Below, piece by piece: positions 6,605 to 15,826 of a stretch of 39,098 bases of DNA (its first letter is position 1; every line of letters starts with the position of its first letter). Below the pieces are notes generated by a model. That model was not told where the DNA came from. It searched no databases and worked only from the letters and a program-made list of their open reading frames with translations. This DNA comes from a virus. Both the position numbers and the translations under genes were made by a program. The stretch is taken from positions 299-39,396 of IMG/VR virus record IMGVR_UViG_3300030406_001738, one strand, 5' to 3'.

Positions 6605-7255
6605 ATGAGTTTTACATATGCACAATTAAAACAAGCTCTGCAAGATTATACAGAAAACACAGAAACTTCTTTTGTGACTAACTTGCCTATATTTATTAGA
6701 ACAGCAGAAGAACGTATTTTAAAAAATGTACAATTAAGTTTGTTTCGTAAAAATGTAAGTGCAAGTACAACAGCTTCTAATAAGTATCTTGCTTGTCCTT
6801 CAGACTTCTTGTCTCCTTTTTCGTTAAGTTTAGCCGGAACAAATGGAGATAAGTTTTTTATTGATTTTAAAGACCCAAGTTTCTTGCAGACATATACTCC
6901 TGACGCTACCACAACAGGCGCTCCTAAATACTACGCTGTATTTGATGTAGATAATTTTTTCTTAGCTCCTACCCCCGATACTACATATACTGCGGAGCTT
7001 CACTATTTTTATCGGCCTGCAAGTTTGACGGCAGGAAGTGACAGCGGTACTACTTGGTTAAGTATTAATGCTGAATTATCACTGTTATATGGAGCACTTA
7101 TTGAGGCGTACATATATATGAAGGGTGAACAGGATGTTATGGCAATTTATAATAAACGATTCCAAGAATCTCTGATTGGTATTAAAATGCTTGGCGAAGC
7201 AAAAGAAACCACCGACGAATATCGCACAGGGAAAATAATTAGGGCAAAACAGTAA
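6605..7255 (+). CDS. Phage adaptor protein (head-tail), DUF6682-like
   Basis: 216 aa. The sequence (MSFTYAQLKQALQDYTENTETSFVTNLPIFIRTAEERILKNVQL; CPSDFLSPFSLSL; GAPKYYAVFDVDNFFLAPTPD; ELHYFYRPASLTAG; YGALIEAYIYMKGEQD; MLGEAKETTDEYRTGKI) is a well-known marine podophage adaptor family. It is helical at both ends with a beta-rich centre. It is expected to form part of the connector or tail tube next to the gp4-like protein. The family number is from memory. The next gene overlaps its stop by one base. Confidence 0.75.
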   Translation: MSFTYAQLKQALQDYTENTETSFVTNLPIFIRTAEERILKNVQLSLFRKNVSASTTASNKYLACPSDFLSPFSLSLAGTNGDKFFIDFKDPSFLQTYTPDATTTGAPKYYAVFDVDNFFLAPTPDTTYTAELHYFYRPASLTAGSDSGTTWLSINAELSLLYGALIEAYIYMKGEQDVMAIYNKRFQESLIGIKMLGEAKETTDEYRTGKIIRAKQ

Positions 7256-7551
7256 TGTTTAAAATAGATATAAGTGTACCACAACATGAAAGCTTAGTAG
7301 GTATTAATACCACTGCTAATCGTGGTTTTACCCCAGATGAACTTGCGGAACAATGTGTCCAAAAGATCATATCGGTCTCTGATAGCACACACCCAGGTGT
7401 TAGAGACCAAGCTCGTGCTTTTTCAAAGCACGTTGAAACGCTTGTCGCAGCTTATATGCGGCAAGCGATTCGATCAGACCGCACCACTGTATGCAATGCA
7501 ATAAAAGATGCGGGTCATCCCCAACTGGCTGAACTTATAAGGAGACTTTAA
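7255..7551 (+). CDS. Small conserved protein of unknown function
   Basis: 98 aa, mostly helical: QHESLVGINTTANRGFTPDELAEQCVQKIISVSDSTHPGVRDQARAFSKHVETLVAAYMRQAIRSDRTTVCNAIKDAGHPQLAELIRRL. It has no membrane segment and no clear motif. It is translationally coupled to the adaptor gene before it (TAATG). Similar short proteins sit at the same place in marine phages, as far as I recall, with no assigned role. A chaperone or minor virion component is possible. Confidence 0.6.
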   Translation: MFKIDISVPQHESLVGINTTANRGFTPDELAEQCVQKIISVSDSTHPGVRDQARAFSKHVETLVAAYMRQAIRSDRTTVCNAIKDAGHPQLAELIRRL

Positions 7552-7552
7552 C

Positions 7553-8002
7553 ATGGCCTTTTCTGGAAACTTTATGTGTACTTCTTTCAAGAAAGAGCTT
7601 CTTGAGGGTGGTCACGACTTTAAAAACAGCGGTGGAGATACTTTCAAAATCGCACTATATGACAACAACGCTTCATTCACCGCAGCCACTACAGATTACA
7701 CAACTTCAAACGAAGTGAGTAACTCTGGTTCTTATAGTGCAGGTGGAGGGACACTAACTCGTGTTGATCCAACTACATCTAGTACGACGGCATTTACCGA
7801 CTTTGCGGATATTACATTTACATCTGCAACGATCACTGCTCGTGGCGCTTTAATATACAATACCACAGAGGGTGGCGGATCAGGCACATCTAACAGTATT
7901 GTTGTTTTGGACTTTGGCTCTAACAAAACATCTACATCAGGTGATTTTCAAATCGCTTTCCCTGCGGCAGGTGCTTCAACGGCTATTATTAGAATTGCCT
8001 AA
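7553..8002 (+). CDS. Beta-rich virion protein
   Basis: 149 aa with a clear AAGGAG before the ATG. It begins [42 protein letters not shown] and continues with alternating Ser/Thr/Gly and hydrophobic residues, ending [18 protein letters not shown]. The opening [10 protein letters not shown]...DTFKIALY is a recurrent pattern in phage structural proteins near tail genes. It probably forms a small beta-sandwich attached to the tail or fibre base. It lies directly before the large S74 fibre gene, so it may be a fibre-linked adaptor. Confidence 0.65.
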   Translation: MAFSGNFMCTSFKKELLEGGHDFKNSGGDTFKIALYDNNASFTAATTDYTTSNEVSNSGSYSAGGGTLTRVDPTTSSTTAFTDFADITFTSATITARGALIYNTTEGGGSGTSNSIVVLDFGSNKTSTSGDFQIAFPAAGASTAIIRIA

Positions 8003-8004
8003 AA

Positions 8005-10119
8005 ATGGTTGTATTAGCCAATAGAGTAAAGGTCTCTACTAGCACCACTGGTACTGGCACGATAACGCTTGGGTCTGCGGAGGCGGGGTTTCAAACCTTC
8101 GCAGACGGCGGTATTACTAATGGTCAGACAGTCAGGTATACCATAGAAGATGGTTCTGCTTTTGAGATCGGTACAGGCACATATACTGCTTCTGGTACTA
8201 CATTATCCAGATCGCTAACTGAAAGCTCCACAGGTTCATTGCTTGATCTAAGTGGCAGCGCAGTTGTATTTATTACGGCTGCGGCAGAAGATTTAATTTC
8301 TAACGGCACTATAACTAGCAGTGGTGATATCACTCTTGATGCTGGTGGTGATGTTATTCTTGATGCCGATGGTGCGGATATAACTTTAAAAGATGGTGGA
8401 ACATCATTTGGAAGATTCACAAAAAGTGGGGATAATTTTGTAATTGAGTCTCAAGTATCAAACGGAGATTTGATTATTAGTGGTAATGATGGGGGTGCTC
8501 CTGTTTCCGCACTCACCTTTGATATGTCGGCAGCAGGAGCAGCTACGTTTAATTCAACTGTTACGGTTACGGCCTTAAACCTTAACAGTAATATTGTTTT
8601 TGAAGGTGCAACGGCTGATGACTATGAAACTACAGTCACAGTAACTGACCCCACGGCTGATAGAACCGTTACAATTCCTAATCAAACAGGCACAGTCATG
8701 CTGTGGCAAAGTGCTTGGCCTGATGATCCTGCTAATGATATTTACAATTATGCGATTGGTGACGCTGCTTTTGCTGCTCTTCAATCAGGAGCGGCTAGAA
8801 ATGTCGCTTATGGTGAACGTGCTGGAACTGCTTTAACGACAGGCGATTACAATACGGCTTTGGGTTCGTCCGCAATGCTTGAAAATACAACAGACAGCCA
8901 TTCAACGTGTATTGGATATGCAAGTGGTCGTGGTGATCTGTTAACAGGCGGCACTTATCTTGGTTCTAACGCAGGTAATTATAATAGTAACAGCAAAGAT
9001 TATCAAACCGCTGTTGGCTATCTATCAATGAATGATTGTCATGGAGACGAGGCAACGGCCGTTGGCTATAATTCCATGACAGACGGTTATCATTATCGAT
9101 CAACCGCCGTTGGTCGTAGTGCTTTAGCTTACACTAGTACGCTAAACGCTTATTACAATGTTGCTGTGGGGGCTTATGCAGGGGATGCTATTTATGGTGG
9201 GGATTACAATGTTTGCCTTGGCTACAACACCGAGACCAGTCATCACTCTACATCGGTAGGTGGTCAAGCGGGAATAGGTTCAGGTAATTATTCTATATCT
9301 ATAGGATACAGAGCAGTCTATAGTGGAACTAATGCCTCTACTTATAACACAGTTGTAGGTTATGAAGCTGGTTATGATTTAGATGGCGGTGATTACAATG
9401 CGTTTATAGGGCATCAATCAGGTTATAACGGTGGCACAGGAAGTTATAATACTGGAGTCGGAACTTCATCTCTTTATGACTTAACAAGTGGTGCAACCAA
9501 CTCAGCGTATGGAGCGTCTGCACTAACCGATGTAACTAGCGGTAGCGAAAATTCTGCTATTGGTACAAGCGCAGGGGCTTTAGTCACTGAAGGTGATTAC
9601 AACACATTTTTAGGTAGAGATGCAGGTTATAGACAAAGTTCATCTACGACAAATGGATTAACAACAGGAGACAATGTTACTTGCGTTGGCTATGCTGCTA
9701 TACCTACAAGCTCAACTGCAACAAACGAAATTACGCTAGGTGATAACAATGTAACGTCCTTGCGATGTAACACTCAAACAATCTCTAGTCTCTCAGATGA
9801 GCGCGATAAAACAGCTATTCAAGACTTGCCATACGGATTAGAGTTCATTAACGATATGCGTCCAGTTCAGTTTACTTGGAACAGACGCGATGGGTCTTTG
9901 GGTGCAACTCCTGACATGGGGTTTATAGCTCAAGATTTATATGATGTGGAGCTTGAACACTCATCAACATCTCGAACAAGGCTCGTAAAGTGGGACAATC
10001 CAGAAAAATTAGAAGCGGATTATGTGCGATCATATCCGATTTTAGTAAAGGCCGTGCAGGAATTATCGGCAAAGGTAGATGCGCTGACAGCGCGAGTTAA
10101 AGAATTGGAAGGAAGTTAA
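8005..10119 (+). CDS. Tail fibre with YadA-like head repeats and S74 chaperone
   Basis: 704 aa. An N-terminal beta-rich part (residues 1-230) includes [19 protein letters not shown], a common fibre shaft motif. Residues about 250-590 hold many repeats of the type [10 protein letters not shown], TAVGYx[23 protein letters not shown], like the left-handed parallel beta-roll of trimeric YadA-type adhesin heads. The C-terminus is an intramolecular chaperone (peptidase S74): S597-D-E-R-D-K602 has the expected Ser-Lys pair, followed by [17 protein letters not shown] and a terminal coiled coil ([17 protein letters not shown]). The chaperone directs trimer folding and is then cut off before S597. This is a prime receptor-binding or shaft protein. 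Confidence 0.85.
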   Translation: MVVLANRVKVSTSTTGTGTITLGSAEAGFQTFADGGITNGQTVRYTIEDGSAFEIGTGTYTASGTTLSRSLTESSTGSLLDLSGSAVVFITAAAEDLISNGTITSSGDITLDAGGDVILDADGADITLKDGGTSFGRFTKSGDNFVIESQVSNGDLIISGNDGGAPVSALTFDMSAAGAATFNSTVTVTALNLNSNIVFEGATADDYETTVTVTDPTADRTVTIPNQTGTVMLWQSAWPDDPANDIYNYAIGDAAFAALQSGAARNVAYGERAGTALTTGDYNTALGSSAMLENTTDSHSTCIGYASGRGDLLTGGTYLGSNAGNYNSNSKDYQTAVGYLSMNDCHGDEATAVGYNSMTDGYHYRSTAVGRSALAYTSTLNAYYNVAVGAYAGDAIYGGDYNVCLGYNTETSHHSTSVGGQAGIGSGNYSISIGYRAVYSGTNASTYNTVVGYEAGYDLDGGDYNAFIGHQSGYNGGTGSYNTGVGTSSLYDLTSGATNSAYGASALTDVTSGSENSAIGTSAGALVTEGDYNTFLGRDAGYRQSSSTTNGLTTGDNVTCVGYAAIPTSSTATNEITLGDNNVTSLRCNTQTISSLSDERDKTAIQDLPYGLEFINDMRPVQFTWNRRDGSLGATPDMGFIAQDLYDVELEHSSTSRTRLVKWDNPEKLEADYVRSYPILVKAVQELSAKVDALTARVKELEGS

Positions 10120-10120
10120 T

Positions 10121-10363
10121 ATGGCTGTAGATGAATTAGACCGTGATTATTTAAAGTTGCTTCATATGTGTGACGGCATTGAAAACATTATTGGCGGCAT
10201 GAAAATGCAACAAGAAACAGATTCTGAAAAGAAAAAACAAGTCGGCAACATGGTCATGCATTTGGAAATGGAAGTGTTAGACAGCAAATATACGGACGCT
10301 AAAAAAGACATGACTAGGATAAACTCTACGATCACAACAGGTCGGGCTTACTGGAAGTCATAA
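10121..10363 (+). CDS. Small helical protein after the fibre gene
   Basis: 80 aa, start preceded by GGAAGGAAG. It is predicted all-helical and rich in Met, Lys and Asp/Glu: DRDYLKLLHMCDGIENIIGGMKMQQETDSEKKKQVGNMVMHLEMEVLDSKYTDAKKDMTRINSTITTGRAYWKS. It has no membrane span. The position directly after an S74 fibre suggests a small assembly factor or tail component, but this is context only. I do not recognise the family with confidence. Confidence 0.6.
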   Translation: MAVDELDRDYLKLLHMCDGIENIIGGMKMQQETDSEKKKQVGNMVMHLEMEVLDSKYTDAKKDMTRINSTITTGRAYWKS

Positions 10364-10366
10364 TCA

Positions 10367-11458
10367 ATGTTAGGCTTTACACCTGTAGCCTCCGCAACAC
10401 TCGCGAGTAGTGGCAGTACTGATGTATCAGTATCCGTTACAGGTCTAGCCGCAACAGGTGCTTTAGGATCAGTAAGTGTAAGCACTGATGTATCGGTATC
10501 TGTTACAGGTCTAGCGTCTACGAGTGGCTTAGGGTCAGTAAGTGTTATTGGAGCATCTGATACTCCTGCTACAGGTTTATCAGCAACAGCCTCTGTTGGT
10601 TCTGTTAGCGTAAGTGCTAACTCCTCTCTTTCTGTTACAGGCTTAGAATCCACTGGTAATTTAAATTCTGTCACTGTAAGTGGACAAGCAGTCGTATCAA
10701 CAGGATCATTAGCAGCTCAAGGATTTGTAGGAAGTCTTACTTCTGGTGGCGCAGCATTTGTTATTGTCACTGGTCTAGAAGCAACAGGTGGAGTTGGGAC
10801 GGTTACTGTGGCCGCCGATGCGCTTGTCTCACCTACAGGGCTTTCTGCTACGGGTGAGGTAAATTCTGTTGTTGTTACCCCTCGAATAATTGTTACCCCG
10901 ACAGGTTTGGAAGCCACTGGTGGTTTAGGAAGCCCAACAATAACAGGTAATGCAAACGTTCCTCCAACAGGTTTAGAGGCTACGGGTGAGGTAAATTCTG
11001 TAACTGTAACTGCTGATGCGGTTGTCTCTCCCACTGGATTAAGTGCAACAGGCGCTACAGATGATGTAACCGTAACTGCTGACGCACTTGTCTCTCCTAC
11101 TGGATTAGGTGCAACAGGTTCTGTGGGGACAGTTACAATTGCAACGATAACAATTGTTGGTGTAACAGGACTTTCTGCAACAGGTGCTTTAGGTGATGCA
11201 ACTGCAACTGCTGGTGCTACGGTTTCAGTTACAGGACTTTCTGCAACAGGTGAGGTGACATCTCCAATAATTTGGGGTAGAATAGTTCCAGATCCAAACA
11301 ATACTTGGAGTAATATAACACCAAACCCAAGCAACACTTGGAGTGGAGTAACACCAAACCCAGGAACTTCTTGGTCTGAGGAAACACCAAACCCAGGAAC
11401 TTCTTGGTCTGAGGAAACACCAAGTCCAAATACAACTTGGACGGATATAGCTGCGTAA
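10367..11458 (+). CDS. Repeat virion protein (VTGLxATGxVGxVxV units)
   Basis: 363 aa. After about 19 residues it is built from about 13 units of 20-22 residues with consensus V-x-x-TGL-x-ATG-x-x-GSVTV, then five 11-residue units of type TPNPGTSWSEE. It is almost free of Lys and Arg. The first repeat likely forms a stack of beta-strand pairs, a shaft or surface spike; the second, with regular Trp, may form a tip. Related proteins in marine phages carry the same TGVxATGxVGTVTV units near tail genes. The same unit appears in the tail protein at 13338. Role: probable virion surface or fibre protein. Confidence 0.65.
   Translation: MLGFTPVASATLASSGSTDVSVSVTGLAATGALGSVSVSTDVSVSVTGLASTSGLGSVSVIGASDTPATGLSATASVGSVSVSANSSLSVTGLESTGNLNSVTVSGQAVVSTGSLAAQGFVGSLTSGGAAFVIVTGLEATGGVGTVTVAADALVSPTGLSATGEVNSVVVTPRIIVTPTGLEATGGLGSPTITGNANVPPTGLEATGEVNSVTVTADAVVSPTGLSATGATDDVTVTADALVSPTGLGATGSVGTVTIATITIVGVTGLSATGALGDATATAGATVSVTGLSATGEVTSPIIWGRIVPDPNNTWSNITPNPSNTWSGVTPNPGTSWSEETPNPGTSWSEETPSPNTTWTDIAA
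10424..11284 (+). repeat. Coding repeats, TGLxATG units
   Basis: About 13 imperfect units of 60-69 bp, each coding TGL/TGS, an ATG-like tripeptide and a V-x-V strand. Stretches such as CTACAGGTCTAGC and GCAACAGGTGAGGT recur. Units near 10970-11130 are the most alike (TADAxVSPTGLxATG), which suggests recent internal duplication. Confidence 0.75.
11285..11449 (+). repeat. 33-bp tandem repeats, five units
   Basis: Units start at 11285, 11318, 11351, 11384 and 11417 and code 11 residues with a fixed Trp (PNPGTSWSEET type). Units 3 and 4 (11351-11383 and 11384-11416) are identical at the DNA level, a recent duplication. Confidence 0.85.
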
Positions 11459-11468
11459 GGACAAGTAA

Positions 11469-12881
11469 ATGCCAAGTACATATACAACAAATGGTGGTAT
11501 AGAAAAAATCGCTACAGGCGAACAGTCAGGAACATGGGGCACAACCACTAATCTTAACTTCGACATCATAGACAGACTCCATAGTGGTGTTGGTACGATA
11601 GATCTTTCTAGCTCTGGTGCAGCTCATACTTTAACCACCACAGACGGAACATTGTCTGATGGTATGTATAAAGTTCTTGTTTTAAGTGGCGCTACTCAGG
11701 CTTGTACAATTACCGTTTCTCCTAATGACGCTCAAAAATTATATTTTGTGGACAATAATTCTGGTCAGGATTGTACTTTTTCTCAAGGATCTGGGGCTAA
11801 CGTCACAATAGGAAACGGAAAAACTGGGATTATATTTTGTAACGGTGCAGGATCAGGCGCTGCGGTAAATCAAATTATTGACACAACTTCTCTTGTTGAT
11901 TTTGGAGTGACAGCAACCTCTGGTGAGTTAAATTATGTTGATGGTGTAACATCAGCAATACAAACTCAAATTGATTCTAAAGCTAATATTGCTAATCCAA
12001 CATTCACAACTGGGATAACCTCTCCGCAAGTAGATGTAACTGCGCAAGGTGATTTAAGACTACAAGACACCTCTGGAGGTCAATATGTTGCACTACAAGC
12101 TCCTAGCACAGTTTCATCGAGTTATACTTTAACTCTTCCTGCTGCCGATGGATCTGCTAGTCAGGTACTTGCAACCAATGGATCAGGCGTTTTAAGTTTT
12201 GCAGCACCAGGAAATCCTGTAGACTATCAAGAGTTTACCTCTTCAGGCACTTACACTAAACCAAGTGGAGTTAATTACATATATGTAGAAGCTATTGGTG
12301 GTGGCGCGGGTGGCGGTGGCGCTGCATTTTCTGGAGATCGAAGAGGTGGGGGTGGTGGAGGAGAGTTTACAAAACAACTTCTTAGGGCATCTGATGTATC
12401 TTCATCTGTCTCCGTTACTATAGGAGCGGGAGGCGCGGGAGGCGCAGCGGGAGGAAATAATGGGTCAGTCGGAGGATCTACCACATTTGGTTCATATGTC
12501 ACATCAAGGGGTGGTGGATATGGCAGTGCGATTTCTGGAGGATATAGCCCTGGTGATATAGATGCTTCGCTTCTTCCCTTTCCTAACGCGGCTTACGGAG
12601 GCGGTGGAACTGGAGCCTTTGAACAATTTAACGGAGGTTCTACAACTTATGGTGGGGGCGGAGGCGGCTCGAATGTTGGGTCGGGTGCTGATGGTAGTGG
12701 ATCTGGTGCTGTTACGACAGGGGGTACTTCAGTCTATGGTGGTGCAGGCGGTGCAGGTGGTAATGCCTCAACGGCTCCACAAAATGGAACTGCTCCGGGA
12801 GGTGGAGGAGGTGGAGGTTACAGAAGCACCGATGCAGGCGGAAGTGGCGCTGCCGGAAGAGTTCGTGTTTGGGGTTGGTGA
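11469..12881 (+). CDS. Tail fibre with glycine-rich C-terminal domain
   Basis: 470 aa. The N-terminus (MPSTYTTNGGIEKIATGEQSGTWGTTTNLNFDIIDRLHSGVGTIDLS) is a standard phage fibre attachment module. The middle has the shaft motif GELNYVDGVTSAIQTQIDSKANIANPTFTTGI and the SSSYTLTLPAADGSASQVLATNGSG unit. From residue about 255 (VDYQEFTSSGTYTKPSGVNYIYVEAIGGGAGGGGA) the protein becomes a glycine-rich domain with runs of up to seven Gly, ending GAAGRVRVWGW. Such domains form polyglycine-helix sandwiches in phage adhesins and fit a host-binding tip. It is followed by a small gene resembling a fibre-assembly protein. Confidence 0.8.
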   Translation: MPSTYTTNGGIEKIATGEQSGTWGTTTNLNFDIIDRLHSGVGTIDLSSSGAAHTLTTTDGTLSDGMYKVLVLSGATQACTITVSPNDAQKLYFVDNNSGQDCTFSQGSGANVTIGNGKTGIIFCNGAGSGAAVNQIIDTTSLVDFGVTATSGELNYVDGVTSAIQTQIDSKANIANPTFTTGITSPQVDVTAQGDLRLQDTSGGQYVALQAPSTVSSSYTLTLPAADGSASQVLATNGSGVLSFAAPGNPVDYQEFTSSGTYTKPSGVNYIYVEAIGGGAGGGGAAFSGDRRGGGGGGEFTKQLLRASDVSSSVSVTIGAGGAGGAAGGNNGSVGGSTTFGSYVTSRGGGYGSAISGGYSPGDIDASLLPFPNAAYGGGGTGAFEQFNGGSTTYGGGGGGSNVGSGADGSGSGAVTTGGTSVYGGAGGAGGNASTAPQNGTAPGGGGGGGYRSTDAGGSGAAGRVRVWGW

Positions 12882-12895
12882 GGAGACACATTTAA

Positions 12896-13333
12896 ATGGC
12901 AAAATATGCAGTTATAATTGATAATAAAGTATCAAACATAGTAGAATCAGATTCCGCATTAGAAAAGAATTGGGTCTTAGTTAATGGCGTAGTGGATATA
13001 GGAACTTCTTATACTGATGGAGCTTTTGTTACGCAAAGTCCAACAAAAGATCAAATTATTGATTCAATGAGTGAACAATTCAACATTGTTGTTCAAGAAA
13101 AATTAGATTCTTTTGCTAAAGAAAGGGGTTACGATAACATGTCAAGTCTTTCTTCTTATGCTACAAGTTCCGTTGACTCTTTTAAACAAGAGGGTCTTAG
13201 AGGGATTGAGTTACGAGATTCTTCGTGGAGTGTTTTTATAGACTATATAGCTAAAGTTCGATCTGGTGAAATTAATTATCAAGACGGAATAAGTAAATTA
13301 GAAGAACTATTGCCAGATTTAACTTGGACGTAA
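12896..13333 (+). CDS. Putative tail fibre assembly-type protein
   Basis: 145 aa. The N-terminus (MAKYAVIIDNKVSNIVESDSALEKNWVLVNGVVDIGTSYTDGAFV) is like the short beta module at the start of fibre-assembly and DUF4376-type proteins. The C-terminal half is helical: IVVQEKLDSFAKERGYDNMSSLSSYATSSVDSFKQEGLRGIELRDSSWSVFIDYIAKV. This combination is common in genes just downstream of phage tail fibres, where the product helps trimerise the fibre or becomes part of the tip. The ATG follows GAGGAG at about 11 bases. The assignment rests on architecture and position. Confidence 0.6.
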   Translation: MAKYAVIIDNKVSNIVESDSALEKNWVLVNGVVDIGTSYTDGAFVTQSPTKDQIIDSMSEQFNIVVQEKLDSFAKERGYDNMSSLSSYATSSVDSFKQEGLRGIELRDSSWSVFIDYIAKVRSGEINYQDGISKLEELLPDLTWT

Positions 13334-13337
13334 AAAT

Positions 13338-15572
13338 ATGCCACTTACCAAACTTCAGTTTCAACCAGGGATAAACAAGGAAACAACCTCATACAGTAAC
13401 GAGGGTGGTTGGTTTGATATGGATAAAGTGCGTTTTAGAGCAGGATATCCTGAAAAAATCGGTGGTTGGACAAAGGTTGGAATCAACTCATTTCTTGGCT
13501 CTTGCAGAGCTTTACATGCTTGGAGAACAATTGCTTTAGACAACTACGTTGGTTTAGGCACTAGCGAAAAGTATTACATAGAAAGTGGGCAGGGATACTA
13601 TGACATCACTCCCATAAGATTGAGCCAACCTCCAAACGAAAATGTAAGTGTAAATATTGACGGTATTTTTGCAACAGGTGAGGTTGGTGAGGTAGAAATA
13701 TTATTAAATCTCGAAGAGGTAACGGGTCAAGAAGCTACAGGAAATGTTGGTCGAGTAGGGATTCAAACAAACGACGATGTGATGGTAATTGTTCCTGACA
13801 GTTTTGTTGAACAAAACGAAACTTTTTTTGCAACAGGTGAGGTTGGTGAGGTAACTATTTCAGGAAACATAGATACAACCGTTACACCAGAAGGAGTGTC
13901 TGCCACAGGAGAAGTATCAATACCTATAATAGCAATTCAAACACTTTTACCTGTAATTACTTTTTCTGCAACAAACGCCTCAAATCAAATTACTGTAACA
14001 CATGCAAATCATGGTGCAGTAGCAAAAGACTTTGTAACATTTACAAATGCAGTTTCTCTTGGGGGCAATATAACAGCAGCAATTTTAAATCAAGAGTATG
14101 AAATAAATGAGATCGTTGATGATAATTCTTATAAAATATTAGCTAGACAGGTAGCTTCACTTCCTGAAATTACTGTCAACGGAGTTTATACTCCCACCAC
14201 TGTAGCAGCTAATTCCTCTGACACAGGAAATGGAGGAGATAATGTTACAGGAGATTATCAAATAAACAACGGCCTTGAGTCTGCCGTATATGGTAATGGT
14301 TGGGGTGCAGGAACTTGGTCTCGTGGCGCATGGGGGTCTGCGGCTACGGTAAATCTTTTAACTGACACATTGCGTTTGTGGTCTCATGACAATTTTGGTG
14401 AGGATTTAATTATAAATGTACACAATGGCGGTATATTTTATTGGGATGCCTCTGCTACAAACGCCATAACTTTAAGGGCTGTTCCCTTATCTTCTTTAAC
14501 GGGTGCAAGTAATACCCCCACTGTTGCGGCTAAGATTATAGTATCAGATGTAGACAGGCATGTGATTGCTTTCGGATGCAACCCATTGGGTAGCTCTACG
14601 CAAGATCCATTGCTGATACGTTTCTCCGATCAAGAGAATGCAGCAGATTGGACTCCTACAACAACTAATACCGCAGGAGATTTAATTGTTGGCTCAGGTT
14701 CTAGAATTGTAACTGCTGTAGAAACAAGACAACAAACACTGGTTTTTACAGATGTTTCTGTTCATTCGTTACAGTTTCTTGGAGCACCGTTCACTTTCGG
14801 AATAAACATGATCTCAGAAAACATAACTGTAGCAAGTCCAAATTCAGCAATAGCTGTTGAAGATAATGTTTATTGGATGGGTAAAAATGAGTTCTATGCA
14901 TATACTGGTCAAGTACAAAAGTTACCTTGCACAGTTAAAGATTTTGTTTTTAGTGATTTTAATGAGAATCAATCTGAAAAGATATTTGCTTCTTCAAACA
15001 CATCTTTCTCTGAGATATGGTGGTTTTATCCTTCGGCAGACAGCACTACAATAGACCGTTATGTTATTTACAATTACGTTCAAAACATTTGGTATTATGG
15101 TAATTTAGCTAGAGGGGCTTGGCTAGATAGAGGCATCCAAGAGTTTCCTATAGCAGCAGGCTTAGATGGATATTTATATTTACATGAGAATGGTTTTGAC
15201 GATGGAAGCACGGCTCCTGCTTCTGCTATATCTGCACACATTGAGTCCAGTCAGTTTGATATCGGCGATGGTAATAACTTTTCTTTTGTTAATAGGTTAA
15301 TACCAGATGTAACTTTTAGAAACTCATCAACATCTACACCAAGTGTAACTTTTACAATGAAAACCAGAAACTTTCCTGGGGGTAACTATCTTGAGACAGA
15401 TGATGAAACAATTTCAAAAACCGCATCTGTTCCTGTAGAGCAGTTTACTAATCAAACCTTTGTAAGATTAAGGGGTAGATCAATGGCACTTCGTGTGGCA
15501 TCAACAGAGACAGGCATGACTTGGCGGCTTGGATCGCCAAGACTAGATATAAGGCAAGATGGAAGAAGATAA
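13338..15572 (+). CDS. Large tail protein (tail tubular B / P22 gp10-like position)
   Basis: 744 aa. It begins MPLTKLQFQPGINKETTSYSNEGGWFDMDKVRFRAGYPEKIGGW, the signature of a marine podophage tail protein that takes the place of tail tubular protein B or P22 gp10 (closed tail tube or nozzle). Beta-propeller-like segments follow: DTLRLWSHDNFGEDLIINVHNGGIFYWD, VSDVDRHVIAFGCNPLG, DPLLIRFSDQENAADWTPT, ENVYWMG-type strand, SEIWWFYPS. In relatives I remember, DITPIR is followed almost directly by the TFxATNxSNxITVTxANHGAV segment. Here residues about 95-205 insert four ATGEVG-type units. The next gene starts within the TAATG of its stop. Confidence 0.75.
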   Translation: MPLTKLQFQPGINKETTSYSNEGGWFDMDKVRFRAGYPEKIGGWTKVGINSFLGSCRALHAWRTIALDNYVGLGTSEKYYIESGQGYYDITPIRLSQPPNENVSVNIDGIFATGEVGEVEILLNLEEVTGQEATGNVGRVGIQTNDDVMVIVPDSFVEQNETFFATGEVGEVTISGNIDTTVTPEGVSATGEVSIPIIAIQTLLPVITFSATNASNQITVTHANHGAVAKDFVTFTNAVSLGGNITAAILNQEYEINEIVDDNSYKILARQVASLPEITVNGVYTPTTVAANSSDTGNGGDNVTGDYQINNGLESAVYGNGWGAGTWSRGAWGSAATVNLLTDTLRLWSHDNFGEDLIINVHNGGIFYWDASATNAITLRAVPLSSLTGASNTPTVAAKIIVSDVDRHVIAFGCNPLGSSTQDPLLIRFSDQENAADWTPTTTNTAGDLIVGSGSRIVTAVETRQQTLVFTDVSVHSLQFLGAPFTFGINMISENITVASPNSAIAVEDNVYWMGKNEFYAYTGQVQKLPCTVKDFVFSDFNENQSEKIFASSNTSFSEIWWFYPSADSTTIDRYVIYNYVQNIWYYGNLARGAWLDRGIQEFPIAAGLDGYLYLHENGFDDGSTAPASAISAHIESSQFDIGDGNNFSFVNRLIPDVTFRNSSTSTPSVTFTMKTRNFPGGNYLETDDETISKTASVPVEQFTNQTFVRLRGRSMALRVASTETGMTWRLGSPRLDIRQDGRR
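13620..13952 (+). repeat. ATGEVGEV repeat insertion inside the tail protein gene
   Basis: Four units (FATGEVGEV, EATGNVGRV, FATGEVGEV, SATGEVSIP) near residues 111, 132, 164 and 188. A 27-nt stretch at 13668-13694 is repeated exactly at 13827-13853. GCAACAGGTGAGGT also occurs in the repeat gene at 10367 (near 11243). Confidence 0.75.
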
Positions 15573-15826
15573 TGTCTACTAGAGGAATCCCTGCCCCGTA
15601 CTTTCCTTCACCCCCACAAGGGTATGATCCAAGGTATTTTGCAGAAGTAGTTCGTGCTTTCTCTGTATACATACAACAAACACAAAACCCAGGAACTGCT
15701 GTATTTAATACTTTAAATCTGCTAAACTTGCCAGTACATGCAAACAATGCGGCTGCTGTTAGTGGTGGTTTAGAGGTAAATGATGTATATAAAACTTCAA
15801 CAGGTGAATTAAGGATAGTAGTATGA
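15572..15826 (+). CDS. Small conserved phage protein (GIPAPYF)
   Basis: 84 aa. The start is the ATG that shares a base with the preceding stop (TAATG); a longer frame from 15521 would lie inside the previous gene. The core MSTRGIPAPYFPSPPQGYDPRYFAEVVRAFSVYIQQTQNPGTAVFNTLNL resembles short proteins found after tail tube genes in marine phages. The N-terminus is Pro/aromatic-rich, then one amphipathic helix and a short beta tail (GLEVNDVYKTSTGELRIVV), a motif also seen in fibre-tip proteins. Function unknown; a tail component is likely. Confidence 0.65.
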   Translation: MSTRGIPAPYFPSPPQGYDPRYFAEVVRAFSVYIQQTQNPGTAVFNTLNLLNLPVHANNAAAVSGGLEVNDVYKTSTGELRIVV

